DNA of 64,000 nucleotides from contig JACKLN010000008.1 of the NCBI GenBank assembly GCA_024235855.1, forward strand, positions 124,001-188,000. Direction: 5' to 3'. The DNA comes from Burkholderiaceae bacterium (lineage in GTDB: Bacteria > Pseudomonadota > Gammaproteobacteria > Burkholderiales > Burkholderiaceae_C). The position numbers and the translations under genes were made by a program. This document shows, piece after piece, positions 45,244-54,899 of this stretch; positions within the stretch are counted from its first letter, which is position 1; each line of letters starts with the position of its first letter. The notes under the pieces are model-generated. The model was not told the origin of the DNA. It saw only the letters and a list, made by a program, of their open reading frames with translations, and searched no databases.

Positions 45244-48200
45244 GAGGCGGGTTCTTCCGCGGTGCGGGCCGTGCCGCCCAGGCGGTTCAGCGCGGCGCTG
45301 GCGATGCTGTCGAGCTCCTCGACGGCGAGCACCGGCACGCCGTCGGCATCGAAGAAGGTGACGTGGCCGCGCACCAGCATGGGGTCGTCGGCGGCCACGC
45401 GCTGGTACTCCATGTGCAGGCGCTCAGGCAGCCGGTCGCGATAGCGCACCACGCGGCCGAATCGCGCCGGCAGGGCCGATTCGTCGCGGAAGGCGCGTGC
45501 CCAGAGCCAGGCCATCTGCGCCGCGGCGTCCAGCAACGCCGGGTCGAACACCCAGCCCGGCCCGTCGGCGGCCTCGTGCGCGAGCCAGCGCGACGGGTGG
45601 GTGGAGACCACCTGGGCCGCCGCCCCCTGCGCTGAAAGCCCATCGAAGGCCGTGATGACCTGGAACCGCGGGCCATGGAACAGCCACTCGCCGTAGGCCT
45701 GGGCCGTGCTGAGCGTGCGCTCGCCATGGTGCACGCGCGGCATCGGCGCCGGGGCCGGCCAGACCTGCTCCAGCCGCACGGTGGCGCGGTAATGCGTGAG
45801 CCAGCGGCCCGGCGCGATTTCGCTCTGCAGCTGCGCGCTGACCTCGAAGCCTTCACTGCTGCCGTACGGCGGCGGGCTGAGGAAGACACGCAGCGCCCGG
45901 CCGGCGGCGTCGAGCTCGACGCCCTTCATCAGCCGGTGTTCGTGCACCTCGGTCACCTTCCAGCCCGGCCAAAGCGCCGCGGCGGCTTCCGCCACGATCT
46001 CCAGCGCGGCGGCGGCGGGCAGCACATAGCGTTCGTCGAGCGCGTGTTCCTGCAGGTAGAGGTGGCGCGCCGGATCCAGCCGCACCGGCACCAGGCGTTC
46101 CCCGGTGGGCAGCGACGACGGCTCGGTAGCGCCGAGCAGCGGCGCCAGCGCCGGTGCGCTGCGGATCACGCCCTTGGCGGCCTCGTGACGCTCCCAGTCG
46201 GCCTCGCCGAACACGACCTCGACCGCCTCGCCCGTGGCACGCGCCAGCTCGCTGCGGAACAACTGGCGGCCGAGCGACGCGGACACCAGCCGAACGCCCT
46301 TGGCGGCGAACTTGGCCTCGGTCTCGGCGGTCACCATGCCGGCGCCGGTGGAGGTGGGGCCCCACGGCCCCCAGCACATGGCGCTGACGACGGTGCTGTC
46401 ACCCCAGCGCGCCTGCAGCGCCGCGCCGAGCCGGTTCATCAGCTCGTTGGCGGTCGCGTAGTCCGACTGCCCGCTGTTGCCGTAACGCCCGGCCACCGAG
46501 CTGAACACGGCGAAGAACTTCGGCGCCTGGGCGCCGAGCGCCCGCACCAGGGCCAGCAGGCCCAGCACCTTGGTCTCGACCACGCGCGACCAGGAGTCGC
46601 TGCGCTTGTCGGCCAGGCGCTTGTCCTCGATGACGCCGGCGCCGTGCACGACGCCGTCGACACGGCCGTGGCGGTGCACCACGTCGGCCACCAGCGCGGC
46701 CACGGCCACGGCGTCGGTGACGTCCACCGGGTGGTACTCCACCGTCGCGCCGGCGGCGCGGAACGCGGCGAGGTTGGCCCGCATCTCGCGCTGGTCGAGC
46801 ACGCCCTGCACCTGGCGCTGGATCTCGCCGGGGGTGAGCTTGAGTGCTCCGGCACGAACCTGGGCGACGAAGTGCTGTCGCAGCGCGGCGGCATCGGTGC
46901 AGGCGGCGGTGTCGGGTTCTTCGCTTTCGACCAGGCGGCTGCGGCCGGTCAGCACCAGCGTGTTGCCCGGGGCCGCCAGTTCACGCAGGACCTCGGCGGT
47001 GATGCCGCGCGCCCCGCCGGTGGCCAGCACCACCAGGTCGCGCAGCGCGGCCTCGCGCGCCGGGTCCGGCGTGACCGCCACGCCCACGCTGCGGAAGATG
47101 GTGCGCAGGCCACCCGGGTAGCCGACCTCCTGCCGGCCACCATCGAGGCGCAGTTCGTCGAACAGCGCCCGGGCCTGCGCGTCGGCCGGCTGGGCCGGGT
47201 CCAGGTCGACAGCCTTGATCCGCAACGTGGGTCGTTCCTCGGCGTAGGACTTCAACGTCCCCACCGCGCCGCCGACGATTCGCAGGCTCTGGCCTGACGT
47301 GCCGTCGCGGCCGAACAGCCCCCCCAGGTCGGTGGCCGCCAGCACATGGGCATCGGCCGCGAGCCGGCCGTCGAGCCGGTTCAGCAGCAGGAAGAGCGAC
47401 TTCTCGTGGCGTTGCAGCGCGGACCGCCAGCCGTCGGGCGATTCGCCGAGCGCCGGCGTGGCCAAGGCCGCGAGGTGCAGCACCCCGGCCACTGGCGCAT
47501 CGCCAAGGGCCAGCGCCCACGCATCGAGCGCAGCTTCGTCGGCGAGGTCAGCATCGACCACGACGACGCTGCGGCCCTGCGCCTGCAGCAGGCCGGCCAG
47601 CGCGTCGGCCACGCCTGCGGTGTCGCGCGTGAGCACATAGCGGCCTGGTGCCAGAACGGTGCCGGCGCCGGCCGGGATCGGCTCGGCGACGGCTTGCATG
47701 AGCTGCCGGGGCGGGTGGCCGGCGACCGCTGCGCGGTCGGCGACCCGTGACTCCCCCCCGGCACGATCAAAAGGGACGGCGACGGCGCCTCCCACTTCGG
47801 CCGTGGCCACGAGGTCCAGCATGCCGTTGAGCGTGGACTGGGTGTTGAGCTGGCTGCGCTTGTCGGTGAGCGCGTCACGGTGCGCGGCCGGCAGTTGCTG
47901 CAGCAGCGCACCGACCACCTCGATGCGCTTGATGGAGTCGATGCCCAGGTCGGCCTCGAGGTTCTGGTCCAGGCCCACCATGTCGCGCGGGTAGCCGGTC
48001 TTGTCCTCGACGATGGCCAGCAGCAGGTCGACCAGCTTGGCGCGGGTCAGGCCTTCGGCGACCGCGGCCGGCGCAGCCACCGGCGCCGCCGCGGGCACCG
48101 GGGCTGCGGCCACGGGCACCACGGGGACCGGGGCAACCGCCACGGGCGCCGGCACCGGCGCAGCCATGGCCGGCGAGGCCACCACAGGCGCCTGCACCGC

Positions 48201-51200
48201 AGGTGCCGGCGGCACGACGACCGGGGCCACCGGCACCTCGGCCACGCGCGGCAGCGCCGCGGTGATGGCGCGCGACATGCGCAGTGCGGGGCGGGACGGT
48301 GCCACCTCGGCACCCAGGAAGCTGGCCATCACGCGTTCCTGCGTTTCCAGGAACTGCCGCATCGTGGCGAAGTAGTCGGACATGACGGAGGGATCCGCTG
48401 GTCCGGAGGGATGTCGTCGTTCGTCCATGGATCGACCTTTTCTCCAGGGGGGGGTGACAGGGGACGTGGCGGGCGGGGCAGCCGGCACCGTGGCACGGGG
48501 CATGGCGGACGGCGCATGCGCGGCCGGTGCCGCCATCGCCGCGGAAGGCGCGGTAGGCGCGGAATACGGCGCTGCAGCGGCCTGCTCCAGCGTGACGCCG
48601 ATCTGCCGCACCGGTTCGCTGGCACGGCGAGCACCGCTACCGTTGAGCATCCAGGCATGGGGCGACATGGGCGTCGGCACGCGCAGCGCAGCCGGATCGG
48701 CCGGATCACCGAGCCGGCAGTCGCGGCCTTCGAACAGTTTCGTCACCGCCAGCGGGACCCCGGCGCAGACCAGTTGCGCCAGGCCAGACAGCAGGCCGGG
48801 CAGCCCGCTGCCGTCGTCCATCGCCACCGCCTGGTGCGGCCGCCCCTGCAGGATGCGGCCGGCCAGCCGCGCCAACACCGCCTTCGGCCCCAGCTCGACG
48901 AAGAGCGTGGCGCCGTCGTCGGCCATCGCCTCGACCTCGGCCACCCATTCGACCGGCCGCACCAGGTGCTCGGCCATCTGCTTCTTCACGCGTGCCACGT
49001 CGGCAGCGTGCGGCCGGGCCGTGGTGTTGCTGTACACCGGCAGCGTGGCGGGCGCCCAGGGCGTGCCCTCGATATGGGCCGCCAGCGCCGCCTGTGCCGG
49101 GCGGACCAGCACCGAGTGGAAGGCCGCCGCCACCGGGATCGGCGTCACCTCCAGCCCGGCCTGCTGCAGCTTGGCCGCCGCCGCCTGCACCGCCTCGCGC
49201 GTGCCCGACAGGATGCTCTGCGTCGGCGCGTTGTGGTTGGCGATGATCACGCCGTCGAGGTCGGCGATCGCGTCCTCGACATCCTTGCGCGGGGCACTGA
49301 CGGCCGCCATGGTGCCCAGTTCGGCGCCTTCGGCCTGCGCCGCGTCCACGATGAAGCGGCCGCGGGCTGCCGACAGTTGCATCAGCGACGCGAAGTCGAT
49401 CGACCCGGCCGCGTGCAGCGCGACGAACTCGCCGTAGCTGTGGCCGGCCACCATGTCCACCGGCAGCCCAAGCCCGCGCAGCAGGCGCCAGAGCCCGACC
49501 TCGATCGCGCCCAGCGCGGGCTGGGCCACGTCGGTGCCCGTCAGGCGGCGCCGGGCGGCGTCCTTGGCCGCGTCGTCGTAGGCGCCCCGCGGGAAGATGA
49601 ATTCGCTCAGCCGCGTGCCGGCACCGAAGCGCTCGGCGAAGTCGGCCGCCAAGGCCTCGTCGGCTTCCTCCAGGGCGCTGCGCAGGGCCTCGAAGTGCAG
49701 CGCCGGCTCGCGCAGCATGTCGGGGTACTGCGAGCCCTGGCCCGAGAACAGCACGGCCACCTTGCCCACCGGCGTGGTGCCCTCGCCCAGGTGCACGCCA
49801 GGCGGCAGCGGACGCGCATCGCCGCGCAGCTTGGCCACCGCCGCGCCGAGCTTGCTGCCCAGATCCTCGACGCTCCGCGCGACGATCGCAGCGGTGCGAC
49901 CGCGTGGCTGGAAGCGCGTCGCCAGGCTGGCCGCCAGGTCACGCAGCTCGATGCCGGATACCGCCGCGAGCCGGGGTTGCAGCGCTTCCAGGCGCGTAGC
50001 CAGCGCCTCGGCATCGGCCTCGCTCCACAGCAGCAGCTCGGCGCTCCAGCGGTCGGCCGCCGGGGCGCGCAGCCAGTCACGGTACTCGCCGGCGTATTCC
50101 TCCAGCACGACGTGGAAGTTGGTGCCGCCGAAGCCGAAGGCGCTGCACGCCGCACGCCGCGGGTGCACGCCGGCCAGCCAGGGCATCGGCGCGTCAAGCA
50201 GGTAAAGGGGCGCGTCGGGGTTGGCCAGCACGGCGTTGGGCCGCTGCACGTTGCGGTGCGGCGGCAGCACGCGGTGGCGCAGCGCCAGCGCGGCCTTCAC
50301 CATGCCGGCCACGCCGGCGGTGGCCTTGGTGTGGCCGATGTTGGTCTTGACGGAGCCGATCACGGCCTGCCGGGGGCGGGCGCCCTCCTCCCGGATCAGC
50401 CGCGTCGTGCTTTCCAGCTCGGCCGTGTCGCCGGCCACGGTTCCGGTGCCGTGGGCCTCGAACAGGCCGACGGTCGACGGTCCGAAACCAGCCATGCGGT
50501 AGGCACGGCGCATGGCGCGCAACTGCCCGGCCGGCAGCGGCGCGGTCAGGCCCTTGGCATTGCCGTCGCTGCTGGCGCCCACGCCCTTGATCACGGCATA
50601 GATGCGGTCACCGTCGCGCTCGGCGTCGGCCAGGCGCTTGAGCGCCACCATCGCGATGCCTTCGCTGATCACGATGCCGTCGCCGTCGGCGTCGAAGGTG
50701 GAGCAGCGCCCGCGCGGCGACAGCGCCTGCGTCTTGCTGAAGCACAGGTAGCCGAACGGGCCCTGCACGGTGTCGACGCCCCCGGCGATGACCAGATCGC
50801 TGCGGCCGGCCACCAGTTCGGTCACGCCCTGGTAGACGGCCGCCAGCGACGACGCGCAGGCGGCGTCCACCGCCAGGTTGATGCCGCCGAAGTTCAGCCG
50901 GTTGGCGATGCGCCCGGCCACCACGTTGGGCAGGATGCCGGCGAAGGAGTCCTCGCTCCATTCCGGCAGCCGCGCCGCCACCTCGGCCGGCAGGTCGCCG
51001 GTGAAGCGCGGCAGTTCCGAGCGCAGGCCGTACTGCAGGCCGTAGTCGCCAGCGCCGCCACTGGCGCCGACGATGACGGAGGCCCGCTCGCGGTCGAAGG
51101 CGCGGTCGGCGTAGCCGGCATCGGCCAGCGTGCGGCGGGCCACTTCCAGGCCCATCAGCTGCATCGGGTCGACGGCCTGGATGGACTTCGGCGGCATGCC

Positions 51201-53471
51201 ATAGCGTGTGGGGTCGAACGGCAGGTCGTCGAGGAAGCCGCCCCACTTGGAGTAGACCTTGTCCTTGGCCTTGCGGTCAGGGTCGAAGTACAAGCGCCAG
51301 TCCCAGCGGTGCGACGGGATCTCGGTGATCGCGTCGACGCGCTCGAGGATGTTCTGCCAGAAGGCCGGCGCGTCGTTGGCCTGCGGCACGACGCAGGCCA
51401 CGCCGATGATGGCGATGTCCGCCGGCGGCAGCGCCGGCTCCGTGGCCGCGGGCAGGACCTCGTCGGTGGCCAGCAGCGCGGCGGCGCCGGCGGTGACTTC
51501 CGCGTGCAGGCTGGCGATGTCGGTCACCGCGCTGCGCAGTGTCGCGACCTGGCCAAGCATGTACATGCCCTCGGCCAGCTGCTGCTGCGGGTCCAGCCGC
51601 TGCAGCGGCGCGTTCAGGCCTTCGCGCTTGGTGCCCTTGCTGGCGATGCGCAGTCGGCCCAGGATGAGGTCGTCGAGCACGCGGCGGCTCTCGTCGCCGG
51701 GCACGCCCTCGCGCTTCAGGCGCTGGCGTTCACGGAAGAAGTCGGCGGCAAACGGCGTGTAGGCGCAGCGGCTGGCGTGCCCGGGGCCGGACTCCAGGTT
51801 CACCGTGTGGTCGCAGGCGATCACGGCCTGCTGGAAGGGCTCGACGATGGCGCCGCTGTCGACGATCTCGCGCGTGAACAGGTAGGCGCTGCCCATCAGC
51901 ACCCCCACGCGCGCGCCGGCCGCGGCCAGCGGTGCCACCAGCACCTGCAGCATGGCCGAGGACAGCGCATCGTGCACGCCACCGGCGAACAGCAATTCGA
52001 CGTCGGCCGCCGGCACCTTGCCGGTGCCGAGTTCATCGGTCAGCTTGTCGACCATCGTGCTCCAGAGCACGAAGCTGGACAGCGGGCCGATGTGGCCGCC
52101 GCACTCACGGCCTTCGAAGATGAAACGTCGTGCACCCTCGGCCAGGAAACCGGGGATCAGGTTGGCCGACGGCACGTGCAGGTAGGTGGCGACGCCCGCA
52201 CGCTCCAGGTGCACCGCCTGGTCGGGCCGGCCGCCGGCGATGATGGCGTAGCGAGGGCCGAAGCGGGTGGCGATGGCCAGTTGCTCGTCCAGCAGCGCCT
52301 GCGGCGCGAAACCCAGCAGGCCGATGCCCCAGGCGCGGTCGCCGAGCAGTTCCGTCGTGCGCACCAGCAGCTGTTCCAGCGCCTGGCCCTTGAGCATCGC
52401 GAAGGCGATCATCGGCAGCGCGCCGCCCTCGGCCACGGCGCGGGCGAACTCCGCACTGTCGGATACACGGGTCATCGGGCCCTGCACCACCGGGTAGCGG
52501 ATGCCCAGGGCCTCGGCCAGCGGGCCGTGTTCGCGCAAAACCGGCTGCGACCGCGCCAGCACGGGTTGGGTGTCGATGGCCTGCCGGATGGCGCCCAGGA
52601 TGCCGGCCAGGCTGCCGTAGCGACGCCGCCAGGCGGCCGCGAAGACGACCTCCTGCCCGATCGGCAGCAGGCCCTCCGCCGGAGACTGCCAGCCAGCATG
52701 CCCGACCATGCGGTCCCGCAGGGCGTCGGCGCGCAGGCCTTCACCTTCTGCCACAAAACGGCGCGCCGCGGCGAATGCCGGACGCACCAGCACACGCAGG
52801 TAGTCGCCGGCCTCGCCATCGCCCACGGCGACGGTCTCGCTGCCCGACAGGCTGCCCAGGGTCTGCCGCAGCAGGTCGGGCAGGCGCACCTCGTCGAGCA
52901 GCAGCAGTTGCGACTCCAGCACGCCACCCACGGCACCGACGGCGTGGATGGCCGCCGCCACCGCCGGCGTCAGGCCGCCGCGCAGCACCAGCGGCAGCTG
53001 GGTGGCCCGCAGCCATTTCTGCAGCAGGATGAAGCTGGCGTCCTCGCCCACCAGGCCCGGCGCCTCGTTGCCCTTGACCACCAGGCCATCGATCTGCGCC
53101 TCGGCGCCGGCGGGCAAGGCGGTGGCATGGCGCACTTCGGCCAGCACGCGCACGCCGGCCTGGCGCCAGCCCGCCAGGACGCCGGCATGCGAGGCGAGCA
53201 GCGGCAGGTCCACGACCATCCACAGGCCGCCGCGGCGGGCGGCCAGGGCAGACACGTCGACGTCCAGCGCATCGTCGATGGCATCGAGCTTGAGGCCGAC
53301 CTCGCCCCTGCCCAGCCGCGCAAGCCTCGCCAGCGCCTGCCGTGCCGCGGCCGTGCCGTCGTCGAACTCGGCGTTGTAGATGCCGACGGCGCCGGCCCGG
53401 CTGGCGGCGATGGCGAGGTCCGCCTGTCCGAGCCCGGCCGGCGTGAAGACGAAGGTGGTGAAGGCGTTCAT
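45240..53471 (-). CDS. PfaD-type ER-KS-AT-ACP-KR-DH megasynthase
   Basis: A 2,743-residue iterative synthase. Residues 1-680 are related to PfaD/nitronate-monooxygenase FMN enzymes, with the catalytic GRECGGHIGP loop (His460); the first 250 residues look like a second, degenerate barrel. KS (about 682-1,130) has Cys872, His1007 and His1047. AT (about 1,230-1,530) has GHSYGE with Ser1345. A Pro/Ala/Val-rich linker leads to a single ACP (DLGIDSIKRIEVVG, Ser1846). KR (about 2,150-2,400) has TGGARGI and a SDYATANELM tyrosine. The DH double hotdog ends the protein (FDPALLDAAAQ). ATG 53,471 is chosen as MNAFTTFVF opens the barrel. PUFA synthases usually have several tandem ACPs and a separate ER; here both differ. 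Confidence 0.9.
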   Translation of the reverse strand: MNAFTTFVFTPAGLGQADLAIAASRAGAVGIYNAEFDDGTAAARQALARLARLGRGEVGLKLDAIDDALDVDVSALAARRGGLWMVVDLPLLASHAGVLAGWRQAGVRVLAEVRHATALPAGAEAQIDGLVVKGNEAPGLVGEDASFILLQKWLRATQLPLVLRGGLTPAVAAAIHAVGAVGGVLESQLLLLDEVRLPDLLRQTLGSLSGSETVAVGDGEAGDYLRVLVRPAFAAARRFVAEGEGLRADALRDRMVGHAGWQSPAEGLLPIGQEVVFAAAWRRRYGSLAGILGAIRQAIDTQPVLARSQPVLREHGPLAEALGIRYPVVQGPMTRVSDSAEFARAVAEGGALPMIAFAMLKGQALEQLLVRTTELLGDRAWGIGLLGFAPQALLDEQLAIATRFGPRYAIIAGGRPDQAVHLERAGVATYLHVPSANLIPGFLAEGARRFIFEGRECGGHIGPLSSFVLWSTMVDKLTDELGTGKVPAADVELLFAGGVHDALSSAMLQVLVAPLAAAGARVGVLMGSAYLFTREIVDSGAIVEPFQQAVIACDHTVNLESGPGHASRCAYTPFAADFFRERQRLKREGVPGDESRRVLDDLILGRLRIASKGTKREGLNAPLQRLDPQQQLAEGMYMLGQVATLRSAVTDIASLHAEVTAGAAALLATDEVLPAATEPALPPADIAIIGVACVVPQANDAPAFWQNILERVDAITEIPSHRWDWRLYFDPDRKAKDKVYSKWGGFLDDLPFDPTRYGMPPKSIQAVDPMQLMGLEVARRTLADAGYADRAFDRERASVIVGASGGAGDYGLQYGLRSELPRFTGDLPAEVAARLPEWSEDSFAGILPNVVAGRIANRLNFGGINLAVDAACASSLAAVYQGVTELVAGRSDLVIAGGVDTVQGPFGYLCFSKTQALSPRGRCSTFDADGDGIVISEGIAMVALKRLADAERDGDRIYAVIKGVGASSDGNAKGLTAPLPAGQLRAMRRAYRMAGFGPSTVGLFEAHGTGTVAGDTAELESTTRLIREEGARPRQAVIGSVKTNIGHTKATAGVAGMVKAALALRHRVLPPHRNVQRPNAVLANPDAPLYLLDAPMPWLAGVHPRRAACSAFGFGGTNFHVVLEEYAGEYRDWLRAPAADRWSAELLLWSEADAEALATRLEALQPRLAAVSGIELRDLAASLATRFQPRGRTAAIVARSVEDLGSKLGAAVAKLRGDARPLPPGVHLGEGTTPVGKVAVLFSGQGSQYPDMLREPALHFEALRSALEEADEALAADFAERFGAGTRLSEFIFPRGAYDDAAKDAARRRLTGTDVAQPALGAIEVGLWRLLRGLGLPVDMVAGHSYGEFVALHAAGSIDFASLMQLSAARGRFIVDAAQAEGAELGTMAAVSAPRKDVEDAIADLDGVIIANHNAPTQSILSGTREAVQAAAAKLQQAGLEVTPIPVAAAFHSVLVRPAQAALAAHIEGTPWAPATLPVYSNTTARPHAADVARVKKQMAEHLVRPVEWVAEVEAMADDGATLFVELGPKAVLARLAGRILQGRPHQAVAMDDGSGLPGLLSGLAQLVCAGVPLAVTKLFEGRDCRLGDPADPAALRVPTPMSPHAWMLNGSGARRASEPVRQIGVTLEQAAAAPYSAPTAPSAAMAAPAAHAPSAMPRATVPAAPPATSPVTPPWRKGRSMDERRHPSGPADPSVMSDYFATMRQFLETQERVMASFLGAEVAPSRPALRMSRAITAALPRVAEVPVAPVVVPPAPAVQAPVVASPAMAAPVPAPVAVAPVPVVPVAAAPVPAAAPVAAPAAVAEGLTRAKLVDLLLAIVEDKTGYPRDMVGLDQNLEADLGIDSIKRIEVVGALLQQLPAAHRDALTDKRSQLNTQSTLNGMLDLVATAEVGGAVAVPFDRAGGESRVADRAAVAGHPPRQLMQAVAEPIPAGAGTVLAPGRYVLTRDTAGVADALAGLLQAQGRSVVVVDADLADEAALDAWALALGDAPVAGVLHLAALATPALGESPDGWRSALQRHEKSLFLLLNRLDGRLAADAHVLAATDLGGLFGRDGTSGQSLRIVGGAVGTLKSYAEERPTLRIKAVDLDPAQPADAQARALFDELRLDGGRQEVGYPGGLRTIFRSVGVAVTPDPAREAALRDLVVLATGGARGITAEVLRELAAPGNTLVLTGRSRLVESEEPDTAACTDAAALRQHFVAQVRAGALKLTPGEIQRQVQGVLDQREMRANLAAFRAAGATVEYHPVDVTDAVAVAALVADVVHRHGRVDGVVHGAGVIEDKRLADKRSDSWSRVVETKVLGLLALVRALGAQAPKFFAVFSSVAGRYGNSGQSDYATANELMNRLGAALQARWGDSTVVSAMCWGPWGPTSTGAGMVTAETEAKFAAKGVRLVSASLGRQLFRSELARATGEAVEVVFGEADWERHEAAKGVIRSAPALAPLLGATEPSSLPTGERLVPVRLDPARHLYLQEHALDERYVLPAAAALEIVAEAAAALWPGWKVTEVHEHRLMKGVELDAAGRALRVFLSPPPYGSSEGFEVSAQLQSEIAPGRWLTHYRATVRLEQVWPAPAPMPRVHHGERTLSTAQAYGEWLFHGPRFQVITAFDGLSAQGAAAQVVSTHPSRWLAHEAADGPGWVFDPALLDAAAQMAWLWARAFRDESALPARFGRVVRYRDRLPERLHMEYQRVAADDPMLVRGHVTFFDADGVPVLAVEELDSIASAALNRLGGTARTAEEPAS

Positions 53472-53817
53472 CGGGCGGTCTCGCGGACGTGGCGGCGGGT
53501 CGGGCGAAAGAGCATCCGGCACGGTAGCAAGCAGAATCCGCGCCCGATCTCCCTAGATTCTGTTCGCGCCGTGGCGACAAGCGCGCGACACGGCGTAGCG
53601 CAGCGTGAACAGCGCACGCCCCAGCGCGTGCAGAAGCGCCAGCGCGTTCTCGGGGGCGTCCGCACCGCGGGGCTGACGGCCACCCGAATGAGGGGCCACC
53701 AGCCGTGGTGCCAAGGCCACAACCCATGAAGTCATGCTCCGGCGGCGCACCGCTGGCCGGGTCGTTCGGGGGCCCGGCCGCACCCTCGTCACGCCGGATG
53801 CACCGGCGACGTGCGAC
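53472..53817. other. 346-base gap, probable megasynthase promoter region
   Basis: No gene is seen. Because gaps elsewhere in the locus are short or absent, this is the likely promoter and leader of the synthase pair and following genes. An AT-richer patch, plus-strand CTAGATTCTG near 53,552, could hold the -10, but no hexamer pair is convincing. Confidence 0.4.
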
Positions 53818-54852
53818 TCAACGGCCGTTGAAGAAGTCCCACATCATGTCAGTGGCCGAGAAGGCGGTGGAACCCGGCTCGCCGGTGCGCACCTTGATGC
53901 CGCCGGGCCAGGAGTGGCCGCCGGTCTCGGTGACGCACAGGCGCACACGGACGCCGTCGTTGCAGCCCTCGTACTGGTCGCAGTACGCGCCGGGCTTGTC
54001 GAGCACCCGCCGTGGCGTCGGGTTGCAGGCGTTGCGCCGCACCCAGCGCGCCACGGTCTCCGGCGTGGAGACGAAGTCCGCCAGGGTCTTGCTGTTTTTG
54101 CCGGCACCACCGTTGAACTGCACGAAGTCGTCGTCCTTGGCGTGGATCTCGAGGATGTTGACCGGCCGCGACGGCTGGCAGCGTGCTGTGCCGTCAGAGC
54201 CGGCCACGGAGGCGATGCCACGGAAGGTGTCGGCCATCTCGCAGGCCAGGCGGTGCGAGAACAGCGCGCCGTTGGACATGCCGCTGGTGTAGATGCGCTG
54301 CGCGTCGACGTTGAGCTGCGTCTTCAGGTGACGCACGACCTCGCGGATGAAGCCCACGTCGTCGATGTTCTTGTCACGCGCGCCACCGCAGCAGTTGCCG
54401 GCGTTCCAGGTGGCGAGCTTGCCGGACGGGAACGGGCTGTAGCCGTTGGGGAAGACGGCCACGTAGCCGGCCTCGTCGGCCTTGGAGGCCAGGCGGTAGT
54501 AGCGGTCGTCGGCCTGGATGTCCATGTTGCCACCGCCGCCGTGGAACGAGAACAGCAGCGGCGTCGGCTGCGACGGCGAATATCCTTTGGGCACATGAAT
54601 TCGGTACATGCGCTTGAGGCCGCCGTGTTCGATCTCGAACCGGTAGTCTCCAGGCCGCTCGATGCGCTGGGTCACGGGCGTGAGCGCCGGGTCGGCGGAC
54701 GACTCCTTCGCGGCCTGCCGCTCGGCGATCTTTTCCTTCAAGCGCTCACGCAACGTACCCTCGCCGGACGCGCCGCAGGCGGTCAGCAGCAGGCCGGCGG
54801 CCAGGGCAACCGGGAACAGGGCCGATCGGCAGGTCGAACGTTCAGACGTCAT
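53818..54852 (-). CDS. LpqC/PHB-depolymerase-like esterase lipoprotein
   Basis: A 344-residue alpha/beta hydrolase of the poly(3-hydroxybutyrate) depolymerase/feruloyl esterase kind. A lipoprotein signal is visible (LFPVALAAGLLLTACGAS, lipobox LTAC). Then come LLFSFHGGGGNMD (oxyanion), YTSGMSNGALFSHRLA (nucleophile Ser in G-M-S-N-G), IHAKDDDFVQFNG (Asp) and ETGGHSWPGG (His). Four or more Cys suggest disulfides, fitting the periplasm or outer membrane. It lies between the exported-protein gene and the megasynthase. It may act on an ester-linked product; PHB itself is also possible given phaR. Confidence 0.87.
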   Translation of the reverse strand: MTSERSTCRSALFPVALAAGLLLTACGASGEGTLRERLKEKIAERQAAKESSADPALTPVTQRIERPGDYRFEIEHGGLKRMYRIHVPKGYSPSQPTPLLFSFHGGGGNMDIQADDRYYRLASKADEAGYVAVFPNGYSPFPSGKLATWNAGNCCGGARDKNIDDVGFIREVVRHLKTQLNVDAQRIYTSGMSNGALFSHRLACEMADTFRGIASVAGSDGTARCQPSRPVNILEIHAKDDDFVQFNGGAGKNSKTLADFVSTPETVARWVRRNACNPTPRRVLDKPGAYCDQYEGCNDGVRVRLCVTETGGHSWPGGIKVRTGEPGSTAFSATDMMWDFFNGR

Positions 54853-54899
54853 CGCGGAGGCTCCAGGCGGTACGGTCTCTTGCCGCGCCGCCCGGACGC

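Noticed and set aside
47880..53729. Very long plus-strand open frame (1,949 codons) opposite the megasynthase
   Set aside because: It is rich in Arg, Gly, His and Gln without domains, as expected for the antisense of high-GC coding sequence. The minus strand has clear KS, AT, ACP and KR motifs.
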